Assembly: GCA_020861185.1 (NCBI GenBank)
Contig: JAJBSV010000012.1
Location: 1 to 64,000, forward strand
Direction of reading: 5' to 3'
DNA: 64,000 nucleotides
From: Ruminococcus sp.
Lineage (GTDB): Bacteria > Bacillota > Clostridia > Oscillospirales > Ruminococcaceae
Under the pieces are notes generated by a model that saw only the letters and a list, made by a program, of their open reading frames with translations, did not search any database and was not told where the DNA came from. Position 1 is the stretch's first letter, and every line of letters starts with the position of its first letter. Below are positions 50,022-59,311 of this stretch, one piece after another. The position numbers were made by a program, and so were the translations under genes.

Positions 50022-50954
50022 ATGGGCAAGCCAGATACCGCTACAAGAGAATATATTAACGATTCACAGATTTTTGCGGATGTTTTTAATTACTACGCTT
50101 TCGGCGGTAAGAAAGTCGTCGAGCCGAGTAATCTTGAAGAACTTGATACATCGGCACTTCTCACCGTTTTCGGAAAAGATGGCGACGAGGAGACGATTCA
50201 GAGATACCGTGATGCACTGAAAATTGCAACTCTCATGGCGGATGACAATGCGGCATATGTTATCTTTGGAATCGAAGCTCAGACTCATATAGATTATGGA
50301 ATGCCAATTCGTACTTTCCTATATGATGGTCTTCAGTACGATAGTCAGGCAAGAAAAATAAAGACTGCTCATATGGACGCAGGAGACAAATACAGCAAGG
50401 ACGAATTCGTGTCCGGACTATACAAGAGCGATAAGATTCTTCCAGTAGTTACGGTAGTAATCTACTTTGGTGCAAAGCCTTGGGACGGCGCAACAAAGTT
50501 AAGTGATTTGTACGAGTGCAAATACAGGGAACTCATCGACTTGGCACCCGACTACAATATGCACCTGATAGAACCCGCAAGAATGACTGATGAGGATTTT
50601 GAGAAGTTCTCAACGAGCATGGGCAAGGTTCTGAAATTCATGAAGAACTCCGCAGACAAAGTTGGAATGCAGGAGTTGATGGAGACAGATGATGCTTACA
50701 AGAGCATTGATAGAAAAGCAGCCAGAGTGCTGAAAGAGTGTGCGAATATTTCGCTTGATATTGATTCTGATGAGGAGGTAATTGATATGTGCAAAGCATG
50801 GAGTGATGCTCAAAAGGATTCGGCTGTCTATGCTGTGATAGAAGCCTTACATGGAATAAACCTGTCTGATAGCGAAATACTAAAAAAGATTATTGAACAA
50901 TTTCAGATAGATGAGAAAGAGGCTGAGTCATATCTGACTAAGATGAGTGCTTAG
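50022..50954 (+). CDS. Rpn-family (PD-(D/E)XK recombination-promoting nuclease/transposase-like) protein
   Basis: 310 aa; IFADVFNYYAFGG..., AAYVIFGIEAQTHIDYGMPIRTFLYDGLQYDSQ, LPVVTVVIYFGAKPWDGATKL. Confidence 0.85.
   Translation: MGKPDTATREYINDSQIFADVFNYYAFGGKKVVEPSNLEELDTSALLTVFGKDGDEETIQRYRDALKIATLMADDNAAYVIFGIEAQTHIDYGMPIRTFLYDGLQYDSQARKIKTAHMDAGDKYSKDEFVSGLYKSDKILPVVTVVIYFGAKPWDGATKLSDLYECKYRELIDLAPDYNMHLIEPARMTDEDFEKFSTSMGKVLKFMKNSADKVGMQELMETDDAYKSIDRKAARVLKECANISLDIDSDEEVIDMCKAWSDAQKDSAVYAVIEALHGINLSDSEILKKIIEQFQIDEKEAESYLTKMSA
50787..50954 (+). CDS. putative intragenic in-frame mini-ORF (55 aa) with its own SD (GAGGAGGT)
   Basis: GATGAGGAGGTAATTGATATGTGCAAAGCATGG; same N-terminus recurs at 50973. 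Confidence 0.5.
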   Translation: MCKAWSDAQKDSAVYAVIEALHGINLSDSEILKKIIEQFQIDEKEAESYLTKMSA

Positions 50955-50972
50955 TCCTTAGAGGTAACAGAT

Positions 50973-51152
50973 ATGTGCAAAGCATGGAGTGATGCTCAGA
51001 AAGATGCTGAAAGAAATGGAGCAATTTTAGGGACAATAGACGCATGGCGTGAAGTTCAGATTTCTGAAATTGAAATCAAGAACAAAATCATGGCTAAGTA
51101 CAATCTTACCGAAAAGGAAGCTGCAGAGTATATGCTCAAAAAGAGTGCTTAA
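50973..51152 (+). CDS. stand-alone copy of the Rpn C-terminal mini-ORF (59 aa)
   Basis: MCKAWSDAQKDAERNGAILGTIDAWREVQISEIEIKNKIMAKYNLTEKEAAEYMLKKSA*; near-identical start region to 50787. Confidence 0.65.
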   Translation: MCKAWSDAQKDAERNGAILGTIDAWREVQISEIEIKNKIMAKYNLTEKEAAEYMLKKSA

Positions 51153-51173
51153 CCCTTTGGAGGTTATGACGAA

Positions 51174-51410
51174 ATGTGCAAAGTAGCAGAAGATCTTTAT
51201 AGCAAAGGTAAAGAACAAGGTATCGAGCAAGGTATCGAGCAAGGTATTGAGCAAGGTATTGAGCAAGGTATTGAGCAAGGTAAGCTCGAAAATGCCAAAG
51301 CCATGGCGATTAGTTTACACGCATCTGGTGTAGCCGAAGATTTGATTGCTAAGGCTGCAAACGTCAGCGTCGAACTTGTTAGAAAGTGGCTTGGTTTGGC
51401 TTCGGCATAA
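51174..51410 (+). CDS. third Rpn C-terminal-type mini-ORF with (GIEQ)n repeats
   Basis: MCKVAEDLYSKGKEQGIEQGIEQGIEQGIEQGIEQGKLENAKAMAISL...; SD GGAGG. Confidence 0.75.
   Translation: MCKVAEDLYSKGKEQGIEQGIEQGIEQGIEQGIEQGKLENAKAMAISLHASGVAEDLIAKAANVSVELVRKWLGLASA
51207..51278 (+). repeat. 12-bp tandem repeat (GGTATYGAGCAA)x5 plus one degenerate
   Basis: Direct reading; encodes GKEQ(GIEQ)5. Confidence 0.95.
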
Positions 51411-51506
51411 AACAGCTGCGCCCAAATAAGAAAATAGCCCAGACGGTTATATCTCACTGCGAAAGCAGTCTGTAGTAACTGTCCGGGCTTCTTTTTGTCT
51501 CTGAAC

Positions 51507-52313
51507 TCAATCTTGTCCACTCAACTTCTCAATCCTCTGCTTCTCATGAAATCCGCTGAAAAGAGCCAGATGCTTCCATGTCTTGCGGTCGATGTTGCAG
51601 CAGTACGGAGAGACAAGAAAATCGATGAAGCAGGGCTTTGGGATCAGGTATTTCTTGGATATGTAAAATGACTTGACACGCTTGTCCTTGCACCAGTTGC
51701 GGATTGCCGAATCGCTGTAGCCGGTGAACTCTGTTACATCAGAAACTGTGAGAACGTCGTCATACTCGGTCAGCTCATTCTCTATGTATTCATGAAAAGC
51801 TTCTCTTTCATCACTTGTCAGAATACAAAGCGTTTTAATCCTGAAGCTCTTGGGCTTGTGGCGGATGGGACGACCGCTATACCAATCCCTTGGCGCACGG
51901 TATTCGTCAGGATGAACCTCTCTGTCTATCAGATAGAAGATAATGTCATCCATTCTTATCGTGAAACGGTGTGTCAGATTGCCGTTGTCTTTGCATGGAA
52001 CCTTTCCGCTTTCAAGAAGATAAAGAGCTGTTGACTTGCTAATATGTGCAATCCGATAGAACTGATCTTTTGAAACTGTTTCGGGATATTCATCCCGAAT
52101 CGAGGAGAAGTATTGAAAATCAAACTTCATGGAGATAACCACCTTATCTTTGTTAGAATATGGCATAAGTAGGTGGTATCTGTCTCTTATACTGTGCTTT
52201 TTTCTCTCCAATTTCTGAGGGTATCCTCGCAAAGTAACTTCGCAAGTGCCTTTCTGTTCTCTCCTAATTCTCTCTTTTTTGCAAAAAATCTCGCTTTTTT
52301 GACCTGAAACCAA
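51507..52313 (-). CDS. helix-turn-helix/excisionase-like DNA-binding protein near attachment site
   Basis: Two HTH-like segments (VSKDQFYRIAHISKSTALYLLESGKVPC; TVSDVTEFTGYSDSAIRNWCKDKRVKSFYISKKYLIPK). Confidence 0.6.
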   Translation of the reverse strand: MVSGQKSEIFCKKERIRREQKGTCEVTLRGYPQKLERKKHSIRDRYHLLMPYSNKDKVVISMKFDFQYFSSIRDEYPETVSKDQFYRIAHISKSTALYLLESGKVPCKDNGNLTHRFTIRMDDIIFYLIDREVHPDEYRAPRDWYSGRPIRHKPKSFRIKTLCILTSDEREAFHEYIENELTEYDDVLTVSDVTEFTGYSDSAIRNWCKDKRVKSFYISKKYLIPKPCFIDFLVSPYCCNIDRKTWKHLALFSGFHEKQRIEKLSGQD

Positions 52314-52458
52314 GACCTTCGAACTTTCCTTTATCTAAGCGGTTTTATGGGCTTTTTGAGTCTCTGAACTACGAAAAATCCAGATTTGATGCGGTTTTTA
52401 AGCTCCTTTATCTTCTTCTGAAATCTTTTAATTTCCTTTAACTTCCGGATTTGATACT

Positions 52459-52520
52459 TGACTCGAAATCGTTTGGCGGACTGAATCCGCCCGTGGGTTC
52501 GAATCCCACCCGCTCCGCCA
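52459..52520 (+). other. truncated tRNA-Ser(CGA) 3' end = ICE attachment site (att)
   Basis: TTGACTCGAAATCGTTT-GGCGGACTGAATCCGCC-CGTGGGTTCGAATCCCACCCGCTCCGCCA: anticodon loop, variable arm, T arm and acceptor 3' strand with CCA, but no 5' acceptor or D arm upstream. Confidence 0.85.
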
Positions 52521-52523
52521 ATG

Positions 52524-52554
52524 AAAAAGGGCATCCCTTCGGGGTGCCCTTTTT
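52524..52554. terminator. intrinsic terminator
   Basis: AAAAAGGGCATCCC-TTCG-GGGTGCCCTTTTT. Confidence 0.85.
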
Positions 52555-52562
52555 GCCACAAA

Positions 52563-52600
52563 CGCCGGTGCTCACCATCCAATGAGCACCGGCATTTTTG
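52563..52600. terminator. intrinsic terminator
   Basis: GCCGGTGCTCA-CCATCCAA-TGAGCACCGGC-ATTTTT. Confidence 0.85.
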
Positions 52601-52606
52601 TTTTTT

Positions 52607-53119
52607 TCAGATTCTCTCAACCGTCTCCGCAACCGCCTTCCTCGAGGAGTGGTTCTGCGAAGGCTCGGCGTTTTCGTCGGCATAGCCGAGGTTCAGCAGG
52701 CACAGCACTTCCTCGTTCTCGGGGAGGTTGAAGGCGACTTTGACCTCGTCCGGGTCGATGAGGTTCAGCCACGTCGAGTCGACACCGACGTTCTTCGCGG
52801 CGAGCATCATGTGGGTCGTGACGATTGACGCATCCTCGATGCCCGAGTCGCGCTTGCCACCGGGATAGGTGAAGACGTTGTTCTTATCGAACGCCACAAT
52901 CAGCACGATTCCGGCATTATAACGGCAACGGGTGAGCTTGTCGATTTTTGCGAGACCCTCCGCCGACTCGACGACGTAAATCCTCTGCTCCTGCAAATTC
53001 TTCGCCGTCGGGGCAAGCCTCCCGGCTTCCAGAATCTCTGCGAGCGCATCCAGCTCTACTTTTCTTCCGTCGTAGCTACGGCAGGAATATCTCTCTTTAA
53101 CAACTTTCATGAATTCCAT
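52607..53119 (-). CDS. nitroreductase family protein
   Basis: MEFMKVVKERYSCRSYDGRKV...ILEAGRLAPTAKNLQEQRIYVV. Confidence 0.9.
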   Translation of the reverse strand: MEFMKVVKERYSCRSYDGRKVELDALAEILEAGRLAPTAKNLQEQRIYVVESAEGLAKIDKLTRCRYNAGIVLIVAFDKNNVFTYPGGKRDSGIEDASIVTTHMMLAAKNVGVDSTWLNLIDPDEVKVAFNLPENEEVLCLLNLGYADENAEPSQNHSSRKAVAETVERI

Positions 53120-53132
53120 AGTAAATCTCCTT

Positions 53133-54092
53133 TCAGATTCTGAACGTAGCCGCATTCCACATCTCACAGCCTCTTTCTTCTATCAGCTCGAAGCCGCGGG
53201 ATTTCATCACTTCAAAAACCTCGTCTTTTCTATTGTCGATGATTCCCGAGAGGATAAGGGTGCCGCCCGGGGCGATGAGCTCCCTGAAGACGTCCGCCAT
53301 CGCAATCAGCACGTCGGCGACGATATTGGCGGTAACGAGGGTATAGCCGCCGTCACGGGAAATCTTCCCGACCAGTCCCCTGTCGGTCGTGACATCGCCG
53401 CAAAGGGCGATGTATTTTTCGTCGGGGATGCCGTTCTTGCGGGCGTTTTCGTGAGAGGTCTTTGCGGCGTCGGCGGAAATGTCAACAGCCGTGGCGGACT
53501 CGGCTCCCAGAAGCATCGCCGCAATCGAGATGATTCCGCTCCCTGCTCCCAAGTCACAGACGGTGTCGCCGGATTTAACGTACTTCTCTAATAGCTCGAG
53601 GCAAAGGCGGGTCGTATGGTGCCGACCGGTGCCGAACCTGTTTTCGGGGTCGAGGGTCAGGTTCACCCTGCCGGTGTTCTCGGGGACTTCCTCCCACGAC
53701 GGCGTGATGACGAGCTTCTCGCCCACCTCCATCGGCTTCCAGAACCGCTTCCAGCTGTTCGCCCAGTCCTCATCCGCAACGGTTCCGAACTTCATCTCAA
53801 GGCTCCCAACGTCATCTCTCGATTTGAGACTATCTACCGCTCCCCTGACCGATTCAAGAGCCGTCGGGTCGTCCTTGTCGAGATAGACGGTGACAAAGGT
53901 GTCCTTCCCGCAAAGCTCCCAGACCTCCTCGCCGATATAATCCCAAGAAGCGTTCTTGTTGCGCTCAAATTCGCGAATATCCTCCGGGTCGTTAATCATC
54001 AGCCCGTCAATCCCCGCCGCAATCAGCGCATCCGACAAAGCCTCCATGCCCGTGTGCTCGGTGTATATTTTAACTTCAGTCCATTCCAAAAC
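53133..54092 (-). CDS. prmA: ribosomal protein L11 methyltransferase
   Basis: WTEVKIYTEHTGMEALSDAL...LDPENRFGTGRHHTTRLCLELLEKYVKSGDTVCDLGAGSGIISIAA. Confidence 0.92.
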   Translation of the reverse strand, partial: VLEWTEVKIYTEHTGMEALSDALIAAGIDGLMINDPEDIREFERNKNASWDYIGEEVWELCGKDTFVTVYLDKDDPTALESVRGAVDSLKSRDDVGSLEMKFGTVADEDWANSWKRFWKPMEVGEKLVITPSWEEVPENTGRVNLTLDPENRFGTGRHHTTRLCLELLEKYVKSGDTVCDLGAGSGIISIAAMLLGAESATAVDISADAAKTSHENARKNGIPDEKYIALCGDVTTDRGLVGKISRDGGYTLVTANIVADVLIAMADVFRELIAPGGTLILSGIIDNRKDEVFEVMKSRGFELIEERGCEMWNAATFRI

Positions 54093-54171
54093 GTTTGCCT
54101 CCCAATTTTTGATGAGAAAAGTATAGCATGTTTTTGGGGAGAATGCAAGCGTTACGCCTACCTTCACAAAA

Positions 54172-54242
54172 TGTAGGGGCGGATATCATCCGCCCGAACA
54201 ACGTTGCGGTTACCATGCGGGCGGATAATATCCGCCCCTACA
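54172..54242. repeat. 71-bp palindromic (MITE/REP-like) repeat
   Basis: TGTAGGGGCGGATATCATCCGCCCG ... CGGGCGGATAATATCCGCCCCTACA (24/25 match). Confidence 0.8.
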
Positions 54243-54274
54243 AAAAAGCCTCCCCTGAAACGGGGAGGTTAAAC

Positions 54275-54994
54275 TTACAAATTTCCGAGCTTATACTCAA
54301 TATACAGCACAAACGCCGCTATTGTCAGGACTGCGAACGCCGCTATGCCGACAATCGTCTTCGGGTTTACTTTCTTCCCCTCTCCCTTCGGAGGGAGCTC
54401 GGGGTTCAGGACGCTTGAAAGTCCGGTGTGACGAAGCGGAACTCTCAGTGCGAGATAGAGCGGCACCGAAACCGCAACCGCTATCACTGCGTTTACGGAA
54501 GAAGTGATAAGATTTGTCACAGTTGCGGTTACAGCCGTCTGAACCTCATAGCCGAGGATAATCTGGCTGAGGTAGGTCTTCGCGAGATAGAGGATTATAT
54601 AGGTGATTTGTCCCAGAATGCCGCTGATGAGAACGCCGGTGGTCTTGCCGAGGGCTGTACCCTTGTGACGTGTGCGGAAGTAGGACGCGAGCTCTCCGCA
54701 GATATAGCCCATCGCAAATTTCGACAGGAACGTGAAAGGCGCCGAGAAGATGTAGACGGGGTCGAGAAGGTCATATAGCCCCGCACCGATTCCGGATGCC
54801 AAGCCTCCGCCGAAGCCGCCGAGGAGAAGTCCCGACAAGAGGCACATCGAGTTGCCGAAGTGGATTCGGGTGATGAGCACGCCGTTCGGAATCTTTATCT
54901 GCAAATAGTTTCCGACAAAGCAGAGCGCCGCCATCATGCCGACCGACACCATAAAGTACAGTTTGTCATTTCTGGATTTAGCATTGGTATTCAT
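54275..54994 (-). CDS. folT: folate-family ECF transporter S component
   Basis: FMVSVGMMAALCFVGNYLQIKIPNGVLITRIHFGNSMCLLSGLLLGGFGGGLASGIG. Confidence 0.8.
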   Translation of the reverse strand: MNTNAKSRNDKLYFMVSVGMMAALCFVGNYLQIKIPNGVLITRIHFGNSMCLLSGLLLGGFGGGLASGIGAGLYDLLDPVYIFSAPFTFLSKFAMGYICGELASYFRTRHKGTALGKTTGVLISGILGQITYIILYLAKTYLSQIILGYEVQTAVTATVTNLITSSVNAVIAVAVSVPLYLALRVPLRHTGLSSVLNPELPPKGEGKKVNPKTIVGIAAFAVLTIAAFVLYIEYKLGNL

Positions 54995-55308
54995 AAGAGT
55001 TGCCTCCCTTTCGTTTATGTCAACAATTCTATGCTAATTGAATCCAAATTGCAAATCGGTCGGAAATTTTATTTAAGCTTCTAAATTGTGCAGATTGCAT
55101 AGTTTTGGGGAGGCGAAATCTTCGGAATAGTCGATATTTCACAACGAATTTCGGAAATTTTGCGGTTGATTTTTATGATTAAGAAAAGTTGCACAACAAT
55201 CGGGATGATTTTGAAGCTTTAAAGTGGGCAATTTGTAAGAAATTTTCGGGGTTGACAATTACTTATGATATCAAACGCTAAGACGTCAAAAAACTCATCT
55301 CAACATCG

Positions 55309-55698
55309 TTACTCAGACAAAACGTACTCAGAAATCATTCTTCCGATTTCTCCGATATCGACATTGCCCTTAAATTCAAATTTGGCTGTAAATCCATTTG
55401 TAAACATAAGGAATAGCTCTGAATCTGGTACAAGCTCCATGAATCCCACAGTCTGTATTGCGAAATATTGAATATTTGAATAGGGCATCGAGCTGAACGA
55501 TTTTTTCCTACCAGTTATTCCCTGAACATCAATTGATATTATTCTCTTGTTCGTGAACACGAGTTGGTCACGCGCTGTTTTAAACGCAGCACTAATGATT
55601 TCACCATCGATCAACAAACCTTTTACATCATTTCGTACGCTGTCTACATTGATGGGTGTAAGTGTCCATCCAGTATTCTGGTTAAAATTAATTGCCAT
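55309..55698 (-). CDS. bacterial PH-domain protein
   Basis: LLIDGEIISAAFKTARDQLVFTNKRIISIDVQGITGRKKSFSSMPYSNIQYFAIQT. Confidence 0.8.
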   Translation of the reverse strand: MAINFNQNTGWTLTPINVDSVRNDVKGLLIDGEIISAAFKTARDQLVFTNKRIISIDVQGITGRKKSFSSMPYSNIQYFAIQTVGFMELVPDSELFLMFTNGFTAKFEFKGNVDIGEIGRMISEYVLSE

Positions 55699-56009
55699 TG
55701 TTATACCTCCAAACGCTATTTATGATCATCGCAAAGAGTGTGATCAGCTTACTATTTGTAATGATACATATTTCTAACTCCTATATTAACACAACTGTAT
55801 AGAAAAATCAATATTTTTTGAACATTTTCAACTGTATATGTTTGTTTATAAAGCTCACTCTATCAAAAAGTTGCAACTTGGTTCATATCTCTCGGCATTG
55901 CAATAGCCTTTATTTTACCTACATTTTGCCTTGACAGATTGCACAAAAAATGATACTATATAATATTGGATATGTCAAAAATAAATATTCTTTGGAGGAG
56001 ATTTTAACC

Positions 56010-56936
56010 ATGAGCAGTTACAAGGATTTAAGAATCGTAGATAACTTCTACCAGACCTCAGCGTTCTTCCCGATGCCGACGATGATGATTGGCACCATCG
56101 CTGACGACGGAAGCACCACCTTTGGTCCCTATTCCCTCTGTTCGCCCTACTATGTTGCGGGCAAGGGATATTACGCAATGATTCTCAACTGCCGCAATTC
56201 TTCGAATACGGCACAGAACATTCTCAAGAGAAAGAGATGTACTCTCAACTTCATCTATGACGACAAAAAGCTCTTCAAGGAGGCTGTCAGAATGGGCTGG
56301 CCCGGTGACACTCCCGAGGAGAAGATGAAGGACTGCAAGTTCACCCTCGAGGACGGACTCCTGAAGGAAGCCGACCCGAACGGCACTTATCCGCAGGTCA
56401 TCAAGGAATGCTTCCAGGTGTTTGAGTGTGTCTGGATGGACACTCTCGACAATGCTCAGGACGACCAGCCCGGCGAGCTCCACGGCTATCCCGGACCCTA
56501 CCACGATTTCAACGGTATCACCTCCGAGTTCGGCGCGCACTTCATCCTCAAGATCGAGAAGATTCTCATGAAGGAGAAGCACTACAACGCAATCATCAAC
56601 GGCGTCAAGGCTTCCGGATTCCCGAAGGTTCCGGTTGACTACGGCTATCGCGATTCAAAGAACTTCTGGTATACCCACTTCTCCCGCCCGATTCCCGAGC
56701 TCCTGCCTGTAAGAGAGGGCAACCTCGACTCGGTCAAGTACGCCGCAAAGAGAATCGACCCTGACGTTCAGTTCACCGATGAGGCTTGCATGAAGCTTAT
56801 AAACGTCCCGAGAATCTTCCTCCCGACTGCCTTGAAGGGCTGTGTTGACTGGGCAAAGCAGAACGGCGTCACCCTCATCACCGAGGAGCACATGAACATC
56901 ATCAACGACAAGCGCTCGAAAGAGAAAAACAAATAA
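56010..56936 (+). CDS. flavin reductase-like FMN-binding protein
   Basis: FYQTSAFFPMPTMMIGTIADDGSTTFGPYSLCSPYYVAGKGYYAMILNCRNSSNTAQNIL. Confidence 0.75.
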   Translation: MSSYKDLRIVDNFYQTSAFFPMPTMMIGTIADDGSTTFGPYSLCSPYYVAGKGYYAMILNCRNSSNTAQNILKRKRCTLNFIYDDKKLFKEAVRMGWPGDTPEEKMKDCKFTLEDGLLKEADPNGTYPQVIKECFQVFECVWMDTLDNAQDDQPGELHGYPGPYHDFNGITSEFGAHFILKIEKILMKEKHYNAIINGVKASGFPKVPVDYGYRDSKNFWYTHFSRPIPELLPVREGNLDSVKYAAKRIDPDVQFTDEACMKLINVPRIFLPTALKGCVDWAKQNGVTLITEEHMNIINDKRSKEKNK

Positions 56937-56954
56937 TTGAAGGGAGAACGTGAA

Positions 56955-57806
56955 ATGAAAGTAGTATTGGCAGGAGCTTATGGCAAGCTCGGAAGCGAAA
57001 TCCTCAAGTCGCTCGTTTCGAGAAACATCGAAACCGTTGCGGCTGACATGGTTGAAAGAGACATCGAGGGGCTTGATAAGTCAAAGTACACCTTCAAGAA
57101 GCTCGACGTCACGAATAAAGAGGCTCTCAAGGGCTTGTGCGACGGCGCAGACACGGTCATCACAACCGTTGGTCTCACTGCCACAAGCGCAACCCTCACA
57201 AACTATGACATCGACTACAACGGCAACCTGAATCTTTTGGAAGAAGCCAGGAGTGCCGGCGTCACGAAGTTCGTCTATATTTCGGTTATCAAGGCTGACA
57301 AGGCGTCCGACGTCCCGATGCTCCACGCAAAGTATCTCTTTGAAGAGAAACTGAAGGAAAGCGGAATCTCCTATGTCATCCACCGCCCGACCGGATATTT
57401 CTACGATATAGTCAAAGTCTTCAAGCCTATGATTGAGAACGGCAAGGTTACCCTTCTCGGCAAGGCTCCCGTTCATGCCAACGTCGTCCACACTCCCGAC
57501 TTCGCCGAGTTCATCGTCGACCACATCGGCGACAATAATGTCACCTATGATGTCGGCGGCAAGGAGACCTGGTCTTATGAAGAGATTGCCCGCATGTGCT
57601 TTGCAGCGGCAGGCAAGGAGCCGGTCATCAAGCGTGCTCCGGCTTGGCTCTTCGACGTCTTGGGAAATCTCCCGAAGAACAAGAAGAACGGCAAGAAGGC
57701 AATCCTCAAGTTCTCGAAGTGGACTCTGACGGAAGAGATGGTCGGCGACACACATGTCGGCGATTCAAGCTTCAAAGAGTACATCAACGAGAGTTTCAAG
57801 AAGTAA
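56955..57806 (+). CDS. NAD(P)-binding SDR/NmrA-like protein
   Basis: MKVVLAGAYGKLGSEILKSLVSR. Confidence 0.85.
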   Translation: MKVVLAGAYGKLGSEILKSLVSRNIETVAADMVERDIEGLDKSKYTFKKLDVTNKEALKGLCDGADTVITTVGLTATSATLTNYDIDYNGNLNLLEEARSAGVTKFVYISVIKADKASDVPMLHAKYLFEEKLKESGISYVIHRPTGYFYDIVKVFKPMIENGKVTLLGKAPVHANVVHTPDFAEFIVDHIGDNNVTYDVGGKETWSYEEIARMCFAAAGKEPVIKRAPAWLFDVLGNLPKNKKNGKKAILKFSKWTLTEEMVGDTHVGDSSFKEYINESFKK

Positions 57807-57821
57807 GGGGGGATTAAGCTA

Positions 57822-58626
57822 TGAGTATATGGGGATATTTTGGGATATTCTTTGTCGTCAGCCTTCTGTGCTGTGCAATCGGATTCAAGAAGTATGTCTA
57901 CTTCCTCTCGGTCGGCTACGGCTTCTCCGTAATCGGCTTGGCGTGGCGTATCTCGTCTCCGCATTTGCGGGCGGCTTCGCATGGAATATCGTAACGATTT
58001 TGCAGTGCGTTCTTTTCGTAATCTACGGTGCAAGACTTTCCGGCTTCCTGCTCGCGAGGGAGCTTAAGAACGGCAACTATCGCAAGGTTCTTAAAGAGGC
58101 TACGAAAGAGGACGAAAAGCCGATGCCTGTCTTCGTCAAGATTGCAATCTGGATTTGCGTCGGGCTCCTCTACTTCGCCCAGACCTCGCCGGTCTTCTAC
58201 AGAATCTATAACGGCAAGGGCGAGGACGTCGTCCTTCCGCTTATCGGCGTAATCATCAGCGCCTGCGGGCTCATCCTCGAGTCGATTTCCGACAAACAGA
58301 AGAGCGCCCAGAAGGCTGAAAACCCGAACATGGTTGCAACCAAGGGGCTCTTTAAGATGGTCAGATGCCCGAACTATCTCGGCGAAATCATCTTCTGGAC
58401 GGGTGTCCTCATCGGTTCGGTCAACGCTCTTCATGGCGTAGGACAGTGGATTGTTGCGGTCCTCGGCTGGATTCTCATCGTGATGGTAATGTTCAACGGC
58501 GCACAGCGTCTCGACCGCCGTCAGGAAAAGAGATACGGCTCTATGAAGGAATACAGGGACTATGCCGACCACACACCGATTATTCTGCCGCTGATTCCTC
58601 TTTATCATGTCGGAAAATATAAATAA
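57822..58626 (+). pseudogene. DUF1295-type membrane protein with apparent -1 frameshift near 57940
   Basis: MSIWGYFGIFFVVSLLCCAIGFKKYVYFLSVGYGFSVIGL / GVAYLVSAFAGGFAWNIVTILQ... in two frames; missing G in a G-run restores it. Confidence 0.7.
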
Positions 58627-58644
58627 TAGAAGGGAAAGAAAAAT

Positions 58645-59292
58645 ATGACCATACCAATGGCGCTCGTCGATTACATTCCGGTTCTGATGTTTTTAATCGC
58701 CGCTGTAATCCTTCGAAGAGACCTTTACAAAAGCATGAGCAAGGGTGCGTTTGCGCTCTTCTCGGCGGGAACCATAACCGTTTTCGTCGCCGGATTCTAT
58801 AAGGCAACGTGGAAGCTCCTCTATGCCGCAGGAGTCTGCGACTTCACATCCTTAAACAAATCCTTCTTCCCGATGCAGACGACCGGCTTCGTCCTCGCCG
58901 CACTCGGAATGCTCGCTCTCCTCTGCCACAAGCAGGGAAACGAAAACAAGCTCAACTCGGTTGCGATTATTCCGGTTCTCGGAATCCTCCTGACCGCCGC
59001 GGCACCGGCTGAGTACTCCGGCACGATGATTTTCGTCATGCTGATGGTCTTGGGCGTGCTCGTCCTCGACGTTGGACTCATAATCATCTCGGCAAGGCAC
59101 AAGCAAACCCTCGCCGCCGTGATTTACGGAATCTCGTTCGTGTTCGTAATGGGCATGGGATATCTTTCATCGAAAGATTTCGAACAGGCTTCGATGAACT
59201 GGATTGCGGAATTCACCAACGTCCTCGGACAGGGAACGTTCCTTTTGGCGACTTGGATGCTCCATAAAAAGGCGTTTGCGGAAAATAAGTAA
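58645..59292 (+). CDS. integral membrane protein
   Basis: Multiple hydrophobic segments. Confidence 0.7.
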   Translation: MTIPMALVDYIPVLMFLIAAVILRRDLYKSMSKGAFALFSAGTITVFVAGFYKATWKLLYAAGVCDFTSLNKSFFPMQTTGFVLAALGMLALLCHKQGNENKLNSVAIIPVLGILLTAAAPAEYSGTMIFVMLMVLGVLVLDVGLIIISARHKQTLAAVIYGISFVFVMGMGYLSSKDFEQASMNWIAEFTNVLGQGTFLLATWMLHKKAFAENK

Positions 59293-59311
59293 AGATTTTT
59301 AAGGTATAAGA

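Noticed and set aside
52459-52520. Functional tRNA-Ser gene
   Set aside because: Only the 3' half is present; the 5' acceptor and D arm are missing, so it is an att remnant.
57081-57755. 224-aa minus-strand ORF (and similar at 56058-56582 and 57916-58608)
   Set aside because: Antisense to clear SDR, flavin reductase and DUF1295-type genes.
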